64,000 bases of DNA, taken from assembly GCF_009601025.1 (NCBI RefSeq), contig NZ_WIVE01000011.1, positions 1 through 64,000 of the forward strand. Reading direction: 5' to 3'. This DNA is from Roseospira navarrensis. GTDB lineage: Bacteria; Pseudomonadota; Alphaproteobacteria; Rhodospirillales; Rhodospirillaceae. The notes under the pieces are model-generated. The model was not told the DNA's origin, did no database searches, and saw only the letters and a program-made list of their open reading frames with translations. The position numbers were made by a program, and so were the translations under genes. Of the stretch, positions 62,957 to 64,000 are shown piece after piece (position 1 is the first letter of the stretch; each line of letters begins with the position of its first letter).

Positions 62957-64000
62957 TTAGCCCCGCTTTCCCTCGACATGGTCCGCCAGCACAGTGTCCA
63001 GGACCCGCGCCGCCACCGGCTGCCAGCCCAGGCCGTCCCAATGCGCCTCGGCCGCCGCGCGCAAGCCGCCGAGGGCCGCCCGATCGTCCAGAAGCCCGGC
63101 CAGCCGCCCGGAAAGCCGCGCCGGATCAAGGGGCAGCGGCTCCGCGATCACGCCCGGACGCGTCGTCAGCCCCCCCAGATCCGGCAGGTCGGACATCCAG
63201 CAGGGCGTGCCCAGGGCCAGGAACTCGTAGATCGAGCCCGGCAGGCCCTCCCACTCGGACAGCAGCACGCCCAGGTCGGCCCGCCGCATCAGCGCCAGAA
63301 GGTGCGCCCGCTGATCCGCCCCCAGAAACCCCAGCGGCGCCAGATAGTCCCGCGTCGGCAGCTCCCGCCGCGCCGGACCCGCAACCACGTAGCGCAGGCG
63401 GGCGCGCCGGTCGGCGGGCAAACGGTCGATGGCCTCGATCAGGCGCAGCACCCCCTTGCGGCGCGGGTGCGTGCCCACCGTCATCAGCGTGAGCGAGGTC
63501 CCCGAAACACGGGGCACCGCCCGGGCCGCGCGCACCTCTTCAGCGTTGGCCGGCACGCCCTTGCCGACCACGGTGATCGCCGGCGGATCAACGCCGTAAT
63601 CCCGCCGCAGCGAGGCCGCCACCCCCTCGTGATAGACGAAGAACCCGGCGGCCAGACGATAGCTCTCGGCTTCCGCCTCCAGGATGGCCGCCCGCACGCG
63701 CGGCCCCAGATAGACCAGATCCCGCACCGTGGCGTCGATATAGAAGAACACCCGCAGCCCCTTGCGGCGCACGGCGGCGCGCGCCCGCCGGCCGATGTTC
63801 TGACAGCCGCTCAGGATCACCGCGCCGTCGGGCACCCCGTCGATGGCGGCCCCCAGACAGGCGTCGTGATAGGCGTCCGAGAACCCGAAGCCGTGGTAGA
63901 CGTAGCCGTCGGCGGCCCGCCGGTCGCTCAGGATCGCGGCCCCGTACCGCAGGCTGTAGGCCGCCGCCACCGGCAGCACCTGGTTCGTGAACCGATAGGG
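62957..64000 (-). CDS. Glycosyltransferase (GT-B, group 1/family 4), 5' end outside window
   Basis: The reading frame stays open to the window edge, so the N-terminus is missing; 347 residues are visible. A GT-B fold is indicated by LTLMTVGTHPRRKGVLRLIEAIDRL, YVVAGPARRELPTRDYL, and LLSEWEGLPGSIYEFLALGTPCWMSDLPDLGG, the donor-binding part of group 1 transferases. Donor and acceptor are unknown. It is convergent with dnaE2 at a distance of 22 bp. Confidence 0.88.
   Translation of the reverse strand, partial: PYRFTNQVLPVAAAYSLRYGAAILSDRRAADGYVYHGFGFSDAYHDACLGAAIDGVPDGAVILSGCQNIGRRARAAVRRKGLRVFFYIDATVRDLVYLGPRVRAAILEAEAESYRLAAGFFVYHEGVAASLRRDYGVDPPAITVVGKGVPANAEEVRAARAVPRVSGTSLTLMTVGTHPRRKGVLRLIEAIDRLPADRRARLRYVVAGPARRELPTRDYLAPLGFLGADQRAHLLALMRRADLGVLLSEWEGLPGSIYEFLALGTPCWMSDLPDLGGLTTRPGVIAEPLPLDPARLSGRLAGLLDDRAALGGLRAAAEAHWDGLGWQPVAARVLDTVLADHVEGKRG

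Overview
The window is a high-GC chromosomal segment from an alphaproteobacterium, most probably a member of the Rhodospirillales. Supporting evidence: the carA / yqeY-like / dnaG / rpoD order, an Irr-type Fur regulator beside trmB, a GTTC-N7-GTTC LexA box (the alphaproteobacterial type) in front of dnaE2, gltD-gltB as an operon, and many two-component and GGDEF-like proteins. Nearly all genes are housekeeping or ordinary accessory genes; codon use is uniformly GC-rich except in roughly the first 230 bases.

Left edge (1-1709): the end of an integrated element. A tyrosine integrase reads leftwards, away from a 3' fragment of a tRNA (tRNA-Ala-like, ending in CCA) that is followed by its own terminator; this is a typical attR junction, and the rest of the element lies outside the window to the left. 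1759-8550: a PAS histidine kinase, an orphan protein with caspase-like His and Cys motifs, a YdbH/AsmA-like envelope protein, a Panacea/SocA-domain protein and a lipoprotein. 8858-16488: an unusual signalling and glycosylation cluster, comprising a receiver-like protein without its phospho-Asp, a coiled-coil/acidic/hemerythrin protein, a GT2 and a GT4 glycosyltransferase overlapping by 4 bp, a single-domain receiver, and an Hpt/receiver-like/degenerate-GGDEF protein. 16809-22899: the gltDB glutamate synthase operon. 23298-29978: uppP, a pcaD-like hydrolase, an AmpD-like amidase, an EamA transporter, a TerB-DnaJ protein, a bile-acid-symporter-like protein and a GNAT acetyltransferase.

30009-37472: the carA-creA-proX operon diverges from yqeY-dnaG-rpoD. 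37736-44469: a lipoprotein, a CDGSH protein, the thrB-rnhA-aguB operon (aguB carries an in-frame amber codon), a UDP-glucuronate 4-epimerase and a large membrane protein. 44489-54657: FecR plus a CHASE2 adenylate cyclase, uvrB, an SDR, two hypothetical envelope proteins followed by cbiB, and thyX. 54844-64000: the nitronate monooxygenase, irr and trmB genes, ugpQ, a DsbA-fold isomerase behind a TetR-like operator, SOS-type dnaE2, and a glycosyltransferase running off the right edge.

The intergenic regions carry several dispersed repeats: a roughly 220-bp MITE-like element with terminal inverted repeats (two copies, 32441 and 58601), a GAGATCCTTCG...TCAGGAYGAC inverted-repeat family (five loci, two of them inside the MITE-like copies), and a roughly 55-bp REP-like sequence (three copies plus a remnant). 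No complete undescribed system is proven. The best candidates for novelty are the 8858-16488 signalling cluster, the G-tract/palindrome leader at 50849-50944, the MITE-like family and a candidate small RNA at about 49716-49858.
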